Origin: Neorhodopirellula pilleata
GTDB lineage: Bacteria > Planctomycetota > Planctomycetia > Pirellulales > Pirellulaceae
Direction of reading: 5' to 3'
DNA: 64,000 nt
Assembly: GCF_007859915.1 (NCBI RefSeq)
Contig: NZ_SJPM01000001.1
Span: 958,986-1,022,985, forward strand
In this document: piece by piece, positions 44,521 to 53,177 of the stretch
Layout of the letters: every line of letters begins with the position of its first letter
Numbering within the stretch: the first letter of the stretch is position 1
The notes under the pieces: generated by a model
Databases searched by the model: none
Seen by the model: the letters and a program-made list of their open reading frames with translations, nothing else
Told to the model about the DNA's origin: nothing
Program-made: the position numbers and the translations under genes

Positions 44521-47100
44521 CTACTTCATCGTCAATTGATGAAGCTCTGGTCCAGACATGCGGAATGCAGCGTTATGAGGACAAGCGTAAACGCAGCTAG
44601 GCTTGCCGTCGATGCTGCGGCATAGGTCACACGTGGTGGCCCGTTGCTGCACTACCGGTTTGCGTTTGCCGCTGCTGCGAATTTGATAGACCGTTCTCAA
44701 TCGGCCTTTCTCGTCCACTTCTTGTTTGGGGAACCCGTGCATGTTGATGTTACCGTAAGGACAATTATTCGCGCACAAACCGCAACCGATGCAATAGTCC
44801 TCGATCTCGATCTCCAACGATTCGCCGTTGCGATGGATGGCGTCGACCGGGCATCCGACCAAACAGTACGGGTCCATGCACGAACGACAACTGCTGGCAA
44901 CGAGGTACTTGTCAAATCGCAACCCGTCACGGACCAATCGGGTCACACCGTCGTGTGTGTCGGCGCACGCTTTGGTACATTCGTCACATCGGGTGCATCG
45001 TTCCAAATCCAAAACGAGCAGACTCTGCGCAAGGTATAAACCTTGTTCGAGGAAGTCTTCCGTCTCGACTTGCTGCATTTGTTCTTTGGCGTCTTCGTCA
45101 CGCTGCAGCAATTCTCGCATCCGATCGCCCATACTTTTTCGGATCTCGGGGAATCGTTGCACCAGCTTGCGGAAGTGCTTGCCTTGGATGCGAATGAGTT
45201 CAACGTGATCGAGGGCCGAACAGGTCGCGGTTCTGGTCCCCGGCGGCGTATCGGGCTCGAACTCCGCCGCGTAGATGCGGCGAAAGTCGTCCAACAAACC
45301 GATTTCACCAAACGCCGATCCGGGAGCGAGATAGTTCAGAACACGTTCGGTTCCCTGAAAGGTTTGACTGACTTTCACGAATCCCAATCGGATGATGTAA
45401 TAGTGATCGGCCGGATCGCCTTGTTCGAAAATCGTTTGGCCAGGCTCGACGGATATTAGGTCGACGCGATCACGAAGCGCCTCGGCGGCTTTCCGACGCA
45501 CGTTTTCTTCGAGTGGTTCCAAGATTGGCAACGATTGCAAACGATTCGATAGCGAACGGCTGCGGTATTTCTGATCAAGGATTTCGCGACTGGCGGAATT
45601 TCGTTGCAACATGTAGAGGATGTTGCGTTTGATCTCGAGGACTTCGGACGGTTTTGTGGCCACCACGGTGGCGCTGCGAGGGTAACGGTTCAAACACGTC
45701 ATCTCGCCGATGATCACGTCGTCGGCATCCACCAAGATCCGCTGTTGGTCATCAAGGGACGCGCCGGCAAAGTCCGACAAGCGGGCTTTGCCGCCGACGG
45801 CTTCGATAACGGTCTTGATTCCACCGAGAAGTCCCCAAATACCATCGGCGACTCGATTTCGGACCGCCCCGCGTTGGCTGGAGATGAAGACTTCGAACTC
45901 GCCGCTCAGGATCACAAACGCGGTCGAGCCGTATTCGCCTTCGGTACACAGCGTTTGTCCTGGCTGAAGTGTCCGGCGGACGACGGCGGCACCGTTGAAC
46001 TGCAAGAATTTTTTAGGAATGCCGGCGAACAACGAATAACGACTGAGTTCTTCGGCGGTCACGATCGTCCCGTCGCTGTTGTTTTCTTTCAACTCGTCTT
46101 CGAGACGTTTGATTTGCGTTTCGATGAAGGATGGCTGAAACTCGAGCGCGCCCGTCGGGCAACTGATCGCGCACTCGCCACACGAGACACAACTGCTCTT
46201 GCCCATCGGATCATCAAGGTCGAATGCGATGTGGCTGTCGTATCCTTTGCCCGCGATGCCGATCACGTCATTGCGTTTCAAGTCATTGCAACCACGTCGA
46301 CAACGACCGCACATGATGCATTCGTCACGATTGACCTGGATCGTTTTGCTGGACAGGTCTTGCGTCCGCTTGATCGTAGCGGGGGCAAACCGGGATCCGA
46401 CGATGCCGAGCCGATCGGCGATGGCGACGAGCTCGTTGCTCGATGTCTTGGGATTGGAATCACGCACGTCGGCGGGCGCGTGATCGGCCATCAATAGCTC
46501 AACGATCGTTGAGGTCGCCTGACGCACCCGAGCCGCGGCCGCCGGGTCGGCTTGGCTGGCGACGGTGTTGACGATCATCCCGTCGGTGACGCGTTGGATA
46601 CACGATGGCACCAACTTACTGCGCGGGCCACGGCGACTCATTTCCGTCGCTTCGACCATGCACACGCGGCAAACCCCGATCGGCGGCAGATGTTCTTTGT
46701 GACATAGCGTCGGGATCGGGTGCTCATTGTGTGAGCCTTGGTGGTGCGTTCGATCTTGACCGGATCGTTCGGGACCGGGACGATTCGCAAAAGCCTTGGT
46801 CGTCGCGTCATAGATCGTGGTCGGACGGGGAATCGGTTGTCCTTGGGCGTCGCGAATGACTTTTCCCTGGGAGTCCGTCGTCGGAACGGCCAACTGCACC
46901 GTGACTTCGATCCCGTCGATCGTCAACGTCACGGTTTGGTCGAGTTCCGACGCGGTGGCCTCTTCCATCCGCAACAGGTTGCCGTTGAAATCCCGAGCGA
47001 ACAGCGCTTCGTCGTCGATTTGAACCTCCGTCGGCACGGGGCTACCCAGCAGCATCGAAAGATCCAGCCGCGATGAATCGGGATTTTTGGAATCATTCAT
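44521..47100 (-). CDS. NuoG-like / double cNMP-domain / four-cluster ferredoxin fusion protein
   Basis: An 859-residue fusion. Part 1 is the N-terminal Fe-S region of complex I NuoG or hydrogenase HoxU: [2Fe-2S] cysteines 133, 144, 147 and 167 (TLCHKEHLPP, GVCRVCMVE, PSCIQRVTDGM) and two [4Fe-4S] sets (261/264/267/271 and 304/307/310/314). About 28 extra hydrophilic residues (about 101-126) interrupt the 2Fe-2S fold. Part 2 is two CRP-like cyclic-nucleotide-binding domains (about 355-500 and 525-660, with LQPGQTLCTEGEYGSTAFVI and VEPGQTIFEQGDPADHYYII). Part 3 is a DmsB-type ferredoxin with four CxxCxxC...C sets (702-712, 738-750, 770-780 and 824-840). It has no transmembrane helix or twin-arginine signal, so it is cytoplasmic. 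It is the last gene of the operon, with an ATGA overlap with the NuoEF gene, and probably carries electrons to or from that subunit. Whether the cNMP domains bind ligand is unknown. Confidence 0.88.
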   Translation of the reverse strand: MNDSKNPDSSRLDLSMLLGSPVPTEVQIDDEALFARDFNGNLLRMEEATASELDQTVTLTIDGIEVTVQLAVPTTDSQGKVIRDAQGQPIPRPTTIYDATTKAFANRPGPERSGQDRTHHQGSHNEHPIPTLCHKEHLPPIGVCRVCMVEATEMSRRGPRSKLVPSCIQRVTDGMIVNTVASQADPAAAARVRQATSTIVELLMADHAPADVRDSNPKTSSNELVAIADRLGIVGSRFAPATIKRTQDLSSKTIQVNRDECIMCGRCRRGCNDLKRNDVIGIAGKGYDSHIAFDLDDPMGKSSCVSCGECAISCPTGALEFQPSFIETQIKRLEDELKENNSDGTIVTAEELSRYSLFAGIPKKFLQFNGAAVVRRTLQPGQTLCTEGEYGSTAFVILSGEFEVFISSQRGAVRNRVADGIWGLLGGIKTVIEAVGGKARLSDFAGASLDDQQRILVDADDVIIGEMTCLNRYPRSATVVATKPSEVLEIKRNILYMLQRNSASREILDQKYRSRSLSNRLQSLPILEPLEENVRRKAAEALRDRVDLISVEPGQTIFEQGDPADHYYIIRLGFVKVSQTFQGTERVLNYLAPGSAFGEIGLLDDFRRIYAAEFEPDTPPGTRTATCSALDHVELIRIQGKHFRKLVQRFPEIRKSMGDRMRELLQRDEDAKEQMQQVETEDFLEQGLYLAQSLLVLDLERCTRCDECTKACADTHDGVTRLVRDGLRFDKYLVASSCRSCMDPYCLVGCPVDAIHRNGESLEIEIEDYCIGCGLCANNCPYGNINMHGFPKQEVDEKGRLRTVYQIRSSGKRKPVVQQRATTCDLCRSIDGKPSCVYACPHNAAFRMSGPELHQLTMK

Positions 47101-48860
47101 GATCGATCACACGCGCGGCGGGCAAGTTCGGGAAAGAAGCGGAGGAAGGATTGCAGCGGGTTGCTGGCGACTTGGCCGAGACCGCAGATACTGGTCGCTT
47201 GCATCACGCCGGAAAGCTCCATCGTCAAATCACTCAGGACCGGGAGTTCACCGATCGAAACTTTTCCGGCCAGCATTCGTTCGCCCATCTCGGTAATCTT
47301 TTGTGAACCGATGCGGCAGGGAACGCACTTGCCACACGATTCGTTTCGATAGAAGCGACTGTTGGCGACCGCTTCGGCTAGCACGTCGCAACCTTCTCCG
47401 TAAACGACGATGCCGGCACCGAGCATGTAGCCGATCGCCCGAGAGACTTGGATGTCCAGTGGTAGGTCTCGCACGTCGATTTCGCGAACACCCGCAGGCA
47501 GACGTTCTTTCAGATTTCGTTCGTTCAAGTACTCGATCGGAATTTTGGGCGGCAACAGCCCGCCCGACGGACCGCTCAGCGCGACCGCAGCGATCCCGAT
47601 GCCGTCTCGCATCCCGCCGCAGTGATCGTCGATCAGTTCGCCCAGCGTGATCCCGGTCGGGACTTCATAGACGCCTGGAAGACGAACGTCGCCGCTGATC
47701 GAGAACAGTCGCTTGCCCTTCATGTCTGTTCCCGAGCCTTTGGCCAAAACGGTGTCGCGGCGTCCTTGGCTCGCGAACCAATCACCACGGTCTTTCAAAA
47801 TTGCGGGCACCCAAGCGAACGTTTCAACGTTGGACAACAAAGTCGGTTGATCGTGCAAACCGTTGGTCATCAATTCCGGAGGCCGGTTGCGTGGTTCGGC
47901 GCGTTTGTCTTCCATCGCTTCGATCAATGCGGTTTGTTCACCACAGATATAACCGCCTGGACTAGGAAAGACCTCCAATTCCATCTGGTAACGACTACCA
48001 AAAATGCTGCGCCCGAGCGCGCCGATCGACTTGGCACGTTCGATTTCTTTTCGACATTTTTCGATCTGTTCGGGGTATTCATGGCGGATGTAGAGATAAC
48101 CTTCGCGTGCACCGACGACCATCCCGGCCAAGATCATGCCTTCGATCGTCAGGTGCGGCGTGAGCAGCAAGATCTCACGATCTTTGAACGTGCCCGGCTC
48201 GCTCTCGTCGGCGTTGCATACGATGTATTTCTTAGCCTCGGAGCCTTCCGCTTCTCGCACGTCGCTCCATTTCAAATAGGCCCGCCCGCCGGCACCGCCC
48301 ATACCGAGCAGCCCGGCATGCTCGAGGGCCGCGAGAACACCTTTGGGCGTACCGCCGTCGTTGACATAGGCGCGAATGATATCGTAGGTCGGCTCCTTAT
48401 CATAAATGTCCATATCCCATTGGCCGCGTTTTTGGGTCAACGTGTCCCAGTCGCTGTCGTAACGGAACGATTGTTCGTTCGCCTCAGCCTCGATCGCCGC
48501 CCGCAGACGTTCAGGGGTGGCGCTGGCAACTAAATTCTCACCCACCATCGCCGCCGGAGCCCGGTCACAACGTCCTAAACAGGATACGCCGCAAACTTCC
48601 ACGTCGGTGCCATACTTTCGCCCCGCCCATTCGGCCAAACGATCTGTCATCGCGGTCGACGAACGCAAGTGACAACTCATGTCACGACAAACATGCACGA
48701 CGACCTTGGGTGGCGGCTCGGTTCGAAAGTGGGGAAAGAACGACACGACCGCGCCGACGCGGTGCAGCGGGACGTCGCACTCTTGAGCGATTTCGACCAT
48801 GTCCGTTCGACTCAGGTATCCACGTCGATGTTGGCGGTCATGCAAGGCGGGAATGATCAT
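47097..48860 (-). CDS. NuoE-NuoF fusion, flavin/Fe-S dehydrogenase subunit
   Basis: 587 residues. Residues 1-130 are a NuoE-type thioredoxin-fold domain with the [2Fe-2S] cysteines C58, C63, C94 and C98 (HVCRDMSCHL and VSCLGRCDRAP). The remainder is NuoF/HoxF-like, with the FMN-binding CNADESEPGTFKDR (from residue 215), FPSPGGYICGEQTALIEA, and the [4Fe-4S] site SCGKCVPCRIGS with SICGLGQ near the C-terminus. The usual NAD(H) loop GRGGAGFPTG reads GMGGAGGRAY (residues 186-195), so nucleotide use may differ. It is cytoplasmic and expected to exchange electrons between NAD(P)H or a similar carrier and the neighbouring Fe-S fusion protein. It overlaps the genes on both sides by 4 bp (ATGA), evidence for translational coupling in a five-gene operon. 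Confidence 0.9.
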   Translation of the reverse strand: MIIPALHDRQHRRGYLSRTDMVEIAQECDVPLHRVGAVVSFFPHFRTEPPPKVVVHVCRDMSCHLRSSTAMTDRLAEWAGRKYGTDVEVCGVSCLGRCDRAPAAMVGENLVASATPERLRAAIEAEANEQSFRYDSDWDTLTQKRGQWDMDIYDKEPTYDIIRAYVNDGGTPKGVLAALEHAGLLGMGGAGGRAYLKWSDVREAEGSEAKKYIVCNADESEPGTFKDREILLLTPHLTIEGMILAGMVVGAREGYLYIRHEYPEQIEKCRKEIERAKSIGALGRSIFGSRYQMELEVFPSPGGYICGEQTALIEAMEDKRAEPRNRPPELMTNGLHDQPTLLSNVETFAWVPAILKDRGDWFASQGRRDTVLAKGSGTDMKGKRLFSISGDVRLPGVYEVPTGITLGELIDDHCGGMRDGIGIAAVALSGPSGGLLPPKIPIEYLNERNLKERLPAGVREIDVRDLPLDIQVSRAIGYMLGAGIVVYGEGCDVLAEAVANSRFYRNESCGKCVPCRIGSQKITEMGERMLAGKVSIGELPVLSDLTMELSGVMQATSICGLGQVASNPLQSFLRFFPELARRACDRS

Positions 48861-50269
48861 GGTGTTTCAGCGGGAATGGGGTGACCAAGGGAATCCAATG
48901 CTTCGGCTCGAAAACGATCCGCTCGGAACCCCTTAGGACTCATCAGAAAGTTTGTCGAATTGAAACTGGTATCACTCGCGTCGAAACGCAGGAGTTGTTC
49001 GAGTCGAGGAAGTTTGGCGTTGAGTCGATTGGCGATCACGGCGTTTTTTCCGGAGCGAGTCAAATCCTCGGCAACCGCTTCGATGCGCAAGAACTGAATC
49101 GCCGCGGCGTGCCAATCGACCGGCGGGTTGGCATGAAGATCATCGATGGTTTCGCCCAATACCGCCATCGGGCTGGGGAATCGCTCCGCCGCTTGTCGAG
49201 CCATGTCACTAAAATGCTCCGCTATCTGCGGACCGATTTCGGCCATTTGTTTCGGATCGTAATTTTGTGGCGAGAGCGCGGACAACCATTGCTGCTTTTG
49301 TCGCAGGTTCAATAACAAGATCGAATGCCACGCATTCCATACGGGCAACCCATCACTGATATGCAAATCGGACTTCTGAACCTTCCCCGCCGGCAAATGA
49401 TACGAGTCGCTCGAGAGCGATTGATGACAGGCAAAACAATCGAAGTCGGCCAGTTCAGGCCAAACGACGTCGGAACGTCGACCAGTCTTGAGGTAGTCGC
49501 TCGCTCGTTCGGCCGACAATCTTGCCGCAGCCGCCAAACCGATCGCTTGCCCGACTTCACGCACGCGGATGCTGGAACTAAATAACGCTTGCTCTTGATC
49601 CGATGTGGTGTCCCAGTGCGCAGGTAGGTTCACGTGATAGGTCAACAAATCGAATCGCAGTGCCGGGTGCCCGGCGGCGATCATGTCATGATTGACATCC
49701 CGCACCAAACCATCTTCGGTGCGTGATCCGACATGACATCGTAGGCAGGTCTCTGCACGACCAATCAAACTTCCGTTGTTTCGAAAACCGACGCTTGGTT
49801 CATCTTGCAACCGCCGCCAATCCGGACCCACATGTTCTTCCACCCAACCACCGGCGTGACCGTGGCATGATTCACACGAGACGCCACGACCAAGGATTTC
49901 GTCAGAAAGTTCGCCCGCCGGTTGGCAAGCGGCCGCGTCGACGGTGACATGGCAAGAAATGCAGCGGGTTCGCAACACGTTATCGTAAACGACCGGTGAT
50001 TGAGTCGACTCGGGGGCCAAACTCGCCACGATCCTTTGCGACAACGGCCCACGCAATACAACCCCCGCGTGGGCGTGCGGATCAAGGGCCAAATGCAGCG
50101 GCAGCGAACGCGCCCAAACCGGCGATTCCGGCGATTGGTTGCCGTGGCATGTCGTCGTCGCGCACGAAGCATTGGTCAATAGTTTGCCAGGCTGTGCCGC
50201 GACCTCTGACGACGCCCCAGCGATCACCGACAACGAAACAATGGTGAGAATCACAAAGTGACGTTTCAC
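48857..50269 (-). CDS. Pentahaem c-type cytochrome (cytochrome c554-like), periplasmic
   Basis: 470 residues with a signal peptide (VKRHFVILTIVSLSVIAGAS, ending ...SEVAAQ). Five haem-binding motifs are visible: CATTTCH (CX4CH), CISCH, CESCH, CLRCH and CFACH. Between haems 4 and 5 lies HDMIAAGHPALRFDLLTYH, a motif shared with the two divergent cytochrome genes. The start is GTG 50269, whose last two bases and the next A form the TGA stop of the decahaem gene (GTGA overlap), with GAGGGA upstream as ribosome site. An in-frame ATG 99 bases further up would bury the signal peptide and is rejected. It probably relays electrons in the periplasm between the decahaem protein and an unknown partner. 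Family assignment (cytochrome c554 and c' group) is by motif order only. Confidence 0.85.
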   Translation of the reverse strand: MKRHFVILTIVSLSVIAGASSEVAAQPGKLLTNASCATTTCHGNQSPESPVWARSLPLHLALDPHAHAGVVLRGPLSQRIVASLAPESTQSPVVYDNVLRTRCISCHVTVDAAACQPAGELSDEILGRGVSCESCHGHAGGWVEEHVGPDWRRLQDEPSVGFRNNGSLIGRAETCLRCHVGSRTEDGLVRDVNHDMIAAGHPALRFDLLTYHVNLPAHWDTTSDQEQALFSSSIRVREVGQAIGLAAAARLSAERASDYLKTGRRSDVVWPELADFDCFACHQSLSSDSYHLPAGKVQKSDLHISDGLPVWNAWHSILLLNLRQKQQWLSALSPQNYDPKQMAEIGPQIAEHFSDMARQAAERFPSPMAVLGETIDDLHANPPVDWHAAAIQFLRIEAVAEDLTRSGKNAVIANRLNAKLPRLEQLLRFDASDTSFNSTNFLMSPKGFRADRFRAEALDSLGHPIPAETP

Positions 50270-51804
50270 CGCGATCCCTCCGCTAACGGATCGGTGTGAT
50301 AGCGATGACACAGGGTACATTGGTCGCTTGCCCAAGTCGGCATTCCGCCGAGCAAACTCGGATCCCATTGAGCCAGTTCAGCCGGAGCCTTCGTCCCGGC
50401 CGGTCGATGACATGCCTGACAGATTTCGATTCCACTAATCATGACACGATTGGAATCATCGAAGTCCAACTTTAAATTCTCCGTCGGCATCCCGGACGGG
50501 TCCGCTTCGGCATGGCATAACTGACATGCTAACTGGCGATGAGCCGCGTGATCGTAATAGCCGTGATTGAGCCAACGACCGGGGATCAAAGGATCGGCCG
50601 ACGGGTCTCTCATCGCCAAGATCGCTTCGTCGGTGATCGACTCTTGGTCGTGACACTCCAAACATTGTTCGGCGACTCGTTGCCGCGCGGCCGCGAGTTC
50701 GCCGGGAGTGACCTTTCCGTCGCCCTGCGGCAACCGTTGCGGGCCGACACCGAGAGTCGCTTTCGAGCGAATCTCTTGCGATGAGCCGGTCGCCGTGCCC
50801 ATCGCGCGGTCACCCTGGATCGTCGCCGCCAACATTTGATCGAGCCTTGACCAAACGGCCGCGTGCGGAAGTTCGATCGCCGACGGCGAAGCCGAGCCGG
50901 ACGAGATCGAATGACACGCCGAACAATGTTGGTCAAACTGGATGGGGGCGATGTTGCCGCTCAACATCACCTGATCGATCGAACTGGAGTCGCCTCCGGA
51001 TCTTTGGAATTCTTGACCGGCCAAGGCGTGGCAGCTTGAACAATCCAATTGCACCACGTCTTGGTCGGATTGCCCAGAACGTCGATATCGGGATCGGTCC
51101 TCGCTTCGCAAACGATCGATCGTCATGCCACCCACCTCGCCCGGGGCGACCTGCCCGGGCAATAAATGTTGATGATGGCTGAAACGGATGCGGCCGGGAT
51201 CCTCTTGTCCGAGCGATCGAAAATCGCCGTGCGTCGACTGATCGAATCCGACAACGGATACTTTATGTTTTGGCTCTCCGATGACGACGGCATTCAAGTC
51301 TGCGTGACACTGCGAGCAATCTCGCTGCTCCATGGCGGTAAGGTCGTGATCGCGACCCTGGTGATCGGCGTGACAGCCCGCGCAGTTTTGATCGATGCTT
51401 GCGAAGGAAGCGTGCATGGACGATCGATAGTGTGGACCGACCTCGTGACACTTCTGACAAGCCGCCTCCAAATGCTCACGAGACTGGGCCTCATCGATGC
51501 CCAAGATCGGCAACCATTGCGACGGGGCGTGCGGGTCCAACGGAGTGAAGTCCTGATGACATTGGCTGCATTCTTGTTCGAATGAAGCGTGAACGGTCGC
51601 AATCGGTCCGGTGCTCAACTGATTCCCTGTACGATCACCCGGTAGGGTCGCCAGCACATAACAACCGTAGATCGCACCGAACAATACGCCCGAAACGATC
51701 CCGATCGTCCGCCACGAATCGATCACCGTTCGACGTTTGTAATAGTCGATCTGAATCCGTTGAGATCGGTCCTTGCCGGTCGGCGATTTGGGAAGCTCAG
51801 CCAT
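50266..51804 (-). CDS. Membrane-anchored decahaem c-type cytochrome
   Basis: 512 residues with ten CxxCH motifs: CSQCH, CQKCH, CAGCH, CSQCH, CSSCH, CSACH, CLECH, CQLCH, CQACH and CTLCH. There are additional histidines in the pattern of cytochrome c3/c7-like chains (for example HASFEQECSQCH and FSHHQHLLPG). A single transmembrane helix near residues 33-53 (TIGIVSGVLFGAIYGCYVLA) follows a basic cytoplasmic N-terminus, so the haem domain is periplasmic and tethered. It starts at ATG 51804, one base after the stop of the membrane protein gene, and its stop overlaps the start of the pentahaem gene. It is a likely electron conduit from the membrane b-type subunit to soluble cytochromes. Confidence 0.88.
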   Translation of the reverse strand: MAELPKSPTGKDRSQRIQIDYYKRRTVIDSWRTIGIVSGVLFGAIYGCYVLATLPGDRTGNQLSTGPIATVHASFEQECSQCHQDFTPLDPHAPSQWLPILGIDEAQSREHLEAACQKCHEVGPHYRSSMHASFASIDQNCAGCHADHQGRDHDLTAMEQRDCSQCHADLNAVVIGEPKHKVSVVGFDQSTHGDFRSLGQEDPGRIRFSHHQHLLPGQVAPGEVGGMTIDRLRSEDRSRYRRSGQSDQDVVQLDCSSCHALAGQEFQRSGGDSSSIDQVMLSGNIAPIQFDQHCSACHSISSGSASPSAIELPHAAVWSRLDQMLAATIQGDRAMGTATGSSQEIRSKATLGVGPQRLPQGDGKVTPGELAAARQRVAEQCLECHDQESITDEAILAMRDPSADPLIPGRWLNHGYYDHAAHRQLACQLCHAEADPSGMPTENLKLDFDDSNRVMISGIEICQACHRPAGTKAPAELAQWDPSLLGGMPTWASDQCTLCHRYHTDPLAEGSR

Positions 51805-51805
51805 G

Positions 51806-52777
51806 TTACCAGTACTTTAATGCCGTCCAGATGTGTACAAGCAACAAGATTGTTGTCGCGATCGATACGCCAATATGAATCGGCAGCCAGCCATGTAACC
51901 AACGATGCACGTTGGCTTGAACATCAAATTGCCGGCGTTGTTCGCACGCTTGTTCCAATAGGTCGACGACGCCGTGGCTGGTGGTTTCACAGTCTTTGCG
52001 AATGCTCTGAAAATAGAGTTCCGCACTTCGGCGATTGGTGACCGGACTTTCGACACGACCACCCTGTTCGAGGAAGGGTTGGATGTTATCGAACGCCGTC
52101 CAAAGTACGTCTCGGTCGTCTCGGCCGTCGGTCGCCTGCCGCGTTTGCAAGGTTCGTCCGGATGTCTTGCCGACTTGGCGGATCGCTCCGATGACGATCG
52201 TTTGCGTGACCGAGATGTCAAGTTCCTCCTCGACTTCGATCGGCTCTTGACTCTTCGAGCGACGTTGGCCGCAGGATGAAATCAGCATCCGCCGAATGTC
52301 ATCGATCGCCAATCCCGACACATGGTCGATCTGGCTGTAGATCGTTTCGCCAGGAACATTACGAAGCAGCCACCTCGGCAAGACGTTTTGAATCGCCCAT
52401 CCGTAGATACCGCTGAAGTAAGCGACCGCAAATACGACCATCAAGGTCGCCGGAAGATAGCCGCCCAAGTGAAAGCCACAATGAAGTACCGCCAGCGGGA
52501 AACAAATCATTCCGAGCCACAGGTGGGCCGCCATCCAGTACTTCGTCGGAAACAACCGCCAACGACGCAGAGCCTTGCGAGGCCACAGAAACATCTCCGC
52601 GAAGATGATCAAACCGCTCGCGATCCCGCAAACCAATCCCGGAGTGCTGCCGCCGCCGAGCCATCGCCCGGCCGCGTTAGATTCGGTGACGTACCAAACC
52701 GCACCGCCAACGATTAGCAACAACGCCAGTAACCCGAACGGGAAATGCAGCTTCCATTGAGAACGGTCGAGTAACAA
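51806..52777 (-). CDS. Five-TM membrane protein, probable cytochrome b-type subunit
   Basis: 323 residues with four hydrophobic helices in the first half and one at the C-terminus: HFPFGLLALLLIVGGAVWYV, GLVCGIASGLIIFAEMFLW, AAHLWLGMICFPLAVLHCGF, ATLMVVFAVAYFSGIYGWAI, and the last WLPIHIGVSIATTILLLVHI. Histidines inside or at the ends of helix 3 (AAHLWLG, LHCGFH) and helix 5 (HRWLHGW, IHIG, LVHIW) are placed to ligate haem b. A soluble loop of about 150 residues separates helices 4 and 5. It is the first gene of the operon. The start is TTG 52777 with AGGAG six bases upstream. It probably links the quinone pool or the cytoplasmic Fe-S module to the periplasmic cytochromes. No exact family is recognised (cytochrome b561/NarI-like at best). 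Confidence 0.72.
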   Translation of the reverse strand: MLLDRSQWKLHFPFGLLALLLIVGGAVWYVTESNAAGRWLGGGSTPGLVCGIASGLIIFAEMFLWPRKALRRWRLFPTKYWMAAHLWLGMICFPLAVLHCGFHLGGYLPATLMVVFAVAYFSGIYGWAIQNVLPRWLLRNVPGETIYSQIDHVSGLAIDDIRRMLISSCGQRRSKSQEPIEVEEELDISVTQTIVIGAIRQVGKTSGRTLQTRQATDGRDDRDVLWTAFDNIQPFLEQGGRVESPVTNRRSAELYFQSIRKDCETTSHGVVDLLEQACEQRRQFDVQANVHRWLHGWLPIHIGVSIATTILLLVHIWTALKYW

Positions 52778-52840
52778 ATTCGCTCCTAGTTCAGTTCAGC
52801 ATTTTGAAAGACGACCACACCACAAATACACGCCCGACGC

Positions 52841-52956
52841 GCAACGGCGTGTTGAATCAGTGCGCGTTTGGGCAGCTTCGTTTAACGGCAAGCCGCAGGC
52901 GTCTGCGCTTTCAAACTCAGTCGCCTGCGGCTTGCCGTTAAACGATTCAATCAACA
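52841..52956. repeat. Dispersed palindromic repeat with perfect 24-bp stem
   Basis: The divergent 400-bp gap between the two cytochrome transcription units contains a perfect inverted repeat: 52878-52901 (begins TCGTTTAACGGCAAGCCG) against 52922-52945, with a 20-base loop. The outer flanks also mirror each other with TGTTGA (52850-52855) and TCAACA (52951-52956). The flank AACGGCGTGTTGA (52843-52855) recurs at 63366-63378 beside another hairpin, so this looks like a mobile or dispersed repeat family. The rest of the gap (52778-53177) should hold the divergent promoters; none could be pinned down by eye. Confidence 0.9.
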
Positions 52957-53177
52957 GACCGGCAAGCGAGCGGCCGGCTTTGTTCATTCATCCCGCCACG
53001 CACGTTCAAAACCGTCTCGACTTAAACGATTAGCACGATTGTACGTGAATCCAGTCAGCAGTGTACTCCATATGGGCTGTTCGTGAACAAGCCTTGCCGG
53101 TGGAAAGTCGATCAACAACGAAGTACGTAGACCAAAACCTTCCGCGGCCATGGATGGCCGCCAAACGGGAAGTTTCC

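Noticed and set aside
50270..50368. N-terminal extension of the pentahaem cytochrome to the ATG at 50368
   Set aside because: It would place 33 residues before a good signal peptide and overlap the decahaem gene by about 100 bp; the GTG at 50269 with a GTGA overlap fits the operon pattern.
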